7,408 nt of DNA. It comes from DASZHJ01 sp035581425. Lineage in GTDB: Bacteria > Pseudomonadota > Alphaproteobacteria > ATCC43930 > CGMCC-115725. The position numbers were made by a program, and so were the translations under genes. Under the pieces are notes generated by a model. It was not told the origin of the DNA. It made no database searches and worked only from the letters and a program-made list of their open reading frames with translations. How positions within the stretch are numbered: the first letter of the stretch is position 1; every line of letters starts with the position of its first letter. The stretch covers positions 1-7,408 of the forward strand of contig DATJVP010000171.1 in assembly GCA_035581425.1 (NCBI GenBank). Reading direction: 5' to 3'. Below, one piece after another: positions 5,898 through 7,408 of the stretch.

Positions 5898-6572
5898 ATG
5901 GAGCTCTTCAATCTCGAGATAGCCGTCAACAATCTCGGGCCCCTGTTGGCGGGCCTGCAGATGACGGTCCTGCTCACGCTCGTCGTCTTCCCGCTCAGCT
6001 TGGTCTTCGCGCTCATGGTCGCGCTCGCGGGGATGTCGCGGTTCGCTGTGCTGCGCTGGCTGGTAAAGTCCTACGTCGAGGTGATACGCGGGACGCCGCT
6101 CCTGCTTCAACTCGTCTATGTCTATTACGTCCTGCCCGAGGCCGGCGTTCGCCTGGACTCCTTCACGGCGGGGGTCATTGCGCTCACGCTGAACTATTCC
6201 GCATACATGTCTGAGGTCTATCGCAGCGGCATCCAGGCGATCGCCAGGGGCCAGCACGATGCCGCCGCCGCCCTCGGCATGACGCACGGCCTCGCCATGC
6301 GACGGATCATCCTGCCGCAGGCCATCCGGATCGTCGTGCCGCCGCTCGGCAACTACTTCATCGGCCTCTTCAAGGACACCGCGCTCTGCTCCGTCGTCAG
6401 CATTCAAGAGGTCATCTTCACCGCGCAGATCCTGGCCTCCCGCAACTTCCAATACTTCACGCTCTATACCGTGGTCGGGATCATGTACTTTGCCGTGAGC
6501 TTTCCGGCGGCGCGGCTCGTCGGATATCTCGAGCGCGTCATGCGCCGCGGCTATCGCCGGAGGCGCGGATGA
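5898..6572 (+). CDS. ABC transporter permease, polar amino acid family (HisM/GlnP-type)
   Basis: This 224-residue inner-membrane protein has about five hydrophobic segments, near residues 16-45, 66-82, 86-104, 143-163 and 188-207. The N-terminal GLQMTVLLTLVVFPLS and the motif EVIRGTPLLLQL (61-72) are typical of the His/Glu/Gln/Arg permease family. The cytoplasmic coupling loop runs from about 118 to 142: GQHDAAAALGM, then MRRIILPQA. It is the EAA motif that docks on the ATPase. Only one permease gene is present, so the channel would be a homodimer. The start lacks any Shine-Dalgarno sequence and sits just after a strong stem-loop, suggesting translational coupling or deliberately low expression. 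The stop overlaps the ATPase start (ATGA), so the two are coupled. The C-terminus is very basic (RRGYRRRRG). Confidence 0.93.
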   Translation: MELFNLEIAVNNLGPLLAGLQMTVLLTLVVFPLSLVFALMVALAGMSRFAVLRWLVKSYVEVIRGTPLLLQLVYVYYVLPEAGVRLDSFTAGVIALTLNYSAYMSEVYRSGIQAIARGQHDAAAALGMTHGLAMRRIILPQAIRIVVPPLGNYFIGLFKDTALCSVVSIQEVIFTAQILASRNFQYFTLYTVVGIMYFAVSFPAARLVGYLERVMRRGYRRRRG

Positions 6573-7348
6573 GCATGACCGGCGCGCCGATGATCGAGAT
6601 CGAGGGTCTGCACAAACATTTCGGTGCGCAACACGTGCTTAGGGGCATCGATCTGTCGGTGTCGGTCGGGGAGGTGGTCTGCATCATCGGACCCTCCGGC
6701 AGCGGCAAGTCGACGCTCCTGCGCTGCATCAATCACCTGGAGACCGCCGAGCGCGGCCGCATTCGTATCGACGGCCAGCTCGCCTATCGCGAGGAGGTGG
6801 GAGGTGCATTCCGCGCGCACACCAACCGCGCGATCTCCGCGGTGCGTGCCCAGGTCGGTATGGTATTCCAGCATTTCAACTTGTTTCCGCACCTGACCGC
6901 GATCGGCAACGTCGTCGAGGCCCCGATCCACGTCCTGCACAAGCCCAGGAACGAGGCGCGCCGGCGTGGGTTGGAGTTGCTCGCTCAAGTGGGGCTCGCC
7001 GACAAGGCGGAGGCCTATCCCGAAGAGCTCTCGGGCGGGCAGCAGCAGCGCGTCGCCATCGCGCGCGCCCTCGCCATGGATCCCAAGGCCATGCTGTTCG
7101 ACGAGGTAACCAGCGCCCTCGATCCAGAGCTCGTCGCGGAGGTGCTGACGGTGATGCGCGACCTCGTGCAGCGCGGCATGACGATGCTCGTAGTAACGCA
7201 CGAGATGAACTTCGCCCGCCAAGTCGCCAACCGCGTCATCTTCATGGATCACGGCGCGATCGTCGAGCAGAACACGCCCGAGCGCATCTTCGGCGCCCCG
7301 CAGGAAAAGCGCACGCGCGATTTCCTGCGGACGGTGCTGGAGAGGTAG
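6569..7348 (+). CDS. ABC transporter ATP-binding protein, polar amino acid family (GlnQ/HisP-type)
   Basis: This 259-residue cytoplasmic ATPase carries every required motif. They are Walker A GPSGSGKST (41-49), Q-loop VFQHFNLFPH with Q101, signature LSGGQQQR (154-161), Walker B AMLFDE with E179, D-loop SALD (182-185) and H-loop H211 in VVTHEMNFA. The combination LFPH, DE(V/P)TSALDPE and THEM is typical of amino acid importers. Walker B continues DEV rather than the commoner DEP, a variant seen in this family. The start at 6569 overlaps the permease stop by ATGA and has GGAGG 5 bases upstream. ATGs at 6575 and 6590 are possible alternatives. Residues 70-90 include an insert between Walker A and the Q-loop, common in this group. 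It should power uptake with the adjacent permease and binding protein. Confidence 0.95.
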   Translation: MSMTGAPMIEIEGLHKHFGAQHVLRGIDLSVSVGEVVCIIGPSGSGKSTLLRCINHLETAERGRIRIDGQLAYREEVGGAFRAHTNRAISAVRAQVGMVFQHFNLFPHLTAIGNVVEAPIHVLHKPRNEARRRGLELLAQVGLADKAEAYPEELSGGQQQRVAIARALAMDPKAMLFDEVTSALDPELVAEVLTVMRDLVQRGMTMLVVTHEMNFARQVANRVIFMDHGAIVEQNTPERIFGAPQEKRTRDFLRTVLER

Positions 7349-7358
7349 CGTCGCCGTC

Positions 7359-7408
7359 GTGCGCTACGTTCTCGCGGCCTCTCTCGCTCTCGTCACCAAC
7401 GCCTTCGG
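7359..7408 (+). CDS. Possible 5' end of a further gene encoding an exported protein (partial)
   Basis: A GTG at 7359 begins a frame open to the window edge, reading (M)RYVLAASLALVTNAFG. One Arg followed by a hydrophobic stretch and small residues resembles a signal peptide. It begins 11 bases after the ATPase stop, as the next gene of the operon might. GAGAGG at 7340-7345 is a rather distant ribosome binding site. Only about 16 codons are visible, so neither the start nor the family can be settled. Confidence 0.35.
   Translation, partial: MRYVLAASLALVTNAF

Overview
This 7.4-kb window is high-GC DNA with tightly packed genes, strong GGAGG-type ribosome binding sites and protein families typical of a soil or plant-associated proteobacterium. 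Gene content and codon use suggest an alphaproteobacterium (Rhizobiales or Rhodospirillales-like), but no rRNA or marker gene is present to confirm this. There are no tRNA or rRNA genes, no CRISPR array, and no transposase or phage gene.

Layout. The left edge (1-238) has no convincing intact gene, only a possible gene tail. A TTG-started lipoprotein gene (239-811, +) converges on a minus-strand two-gene unit. In transcription order that unit is a class III PLP-dependent aminotransferase (3377 down to 2025) and a mandelate-racemase-type enolase-superfamily enzyme (1988 down to 873). A 121-bp divergent control region (3378-3498) separates it from a plus-strand unit. The plus-strand unit holds a second, paralogous enolase-superfamily enzyme (3499-4704), a 274-bp spacer, and then a complete polar-amino-acid-type ABC importer: periplasmic binding protein (4979-5851), permease (5898-6572) and ATPase (6569-7348). 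The first codons of a further, possibly secreted, protein run off the right edge (7359-7408).

How the parts fit. The importer, aminotransferase and two enolase-superfamily enzymes form a coherent catabolic cassette. A small amino-acid-like compound would be captured and imported. The aminotransferase would move its amino group, and the enolase-type enzymes would abstract a proton next to a carboxylate, most likely for dehydration or epimerisation. The binding protein keeps the Arg and Asp that hold an amino-acid backbone, but its side-chain pocket looks altered. Both enolase enzymes keep all three metal ligands and the His-Asp dyad, but have lost the second Lys of the usual KxK motif. I recognise the families but not the substrate, and I know of no characterised pathway with this exact set. 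The cluster is therefore the best candidate here for something undescribed.

Regulatory signals include a 12-bp perfect stem-loop between the binding protein and permease genes, which probably tunes their relative expression. There is also an inverted repeat in the divergent region, and a palindrome plus near-direct repeats just upstream of the importer. No regulator gene lies inside the window.
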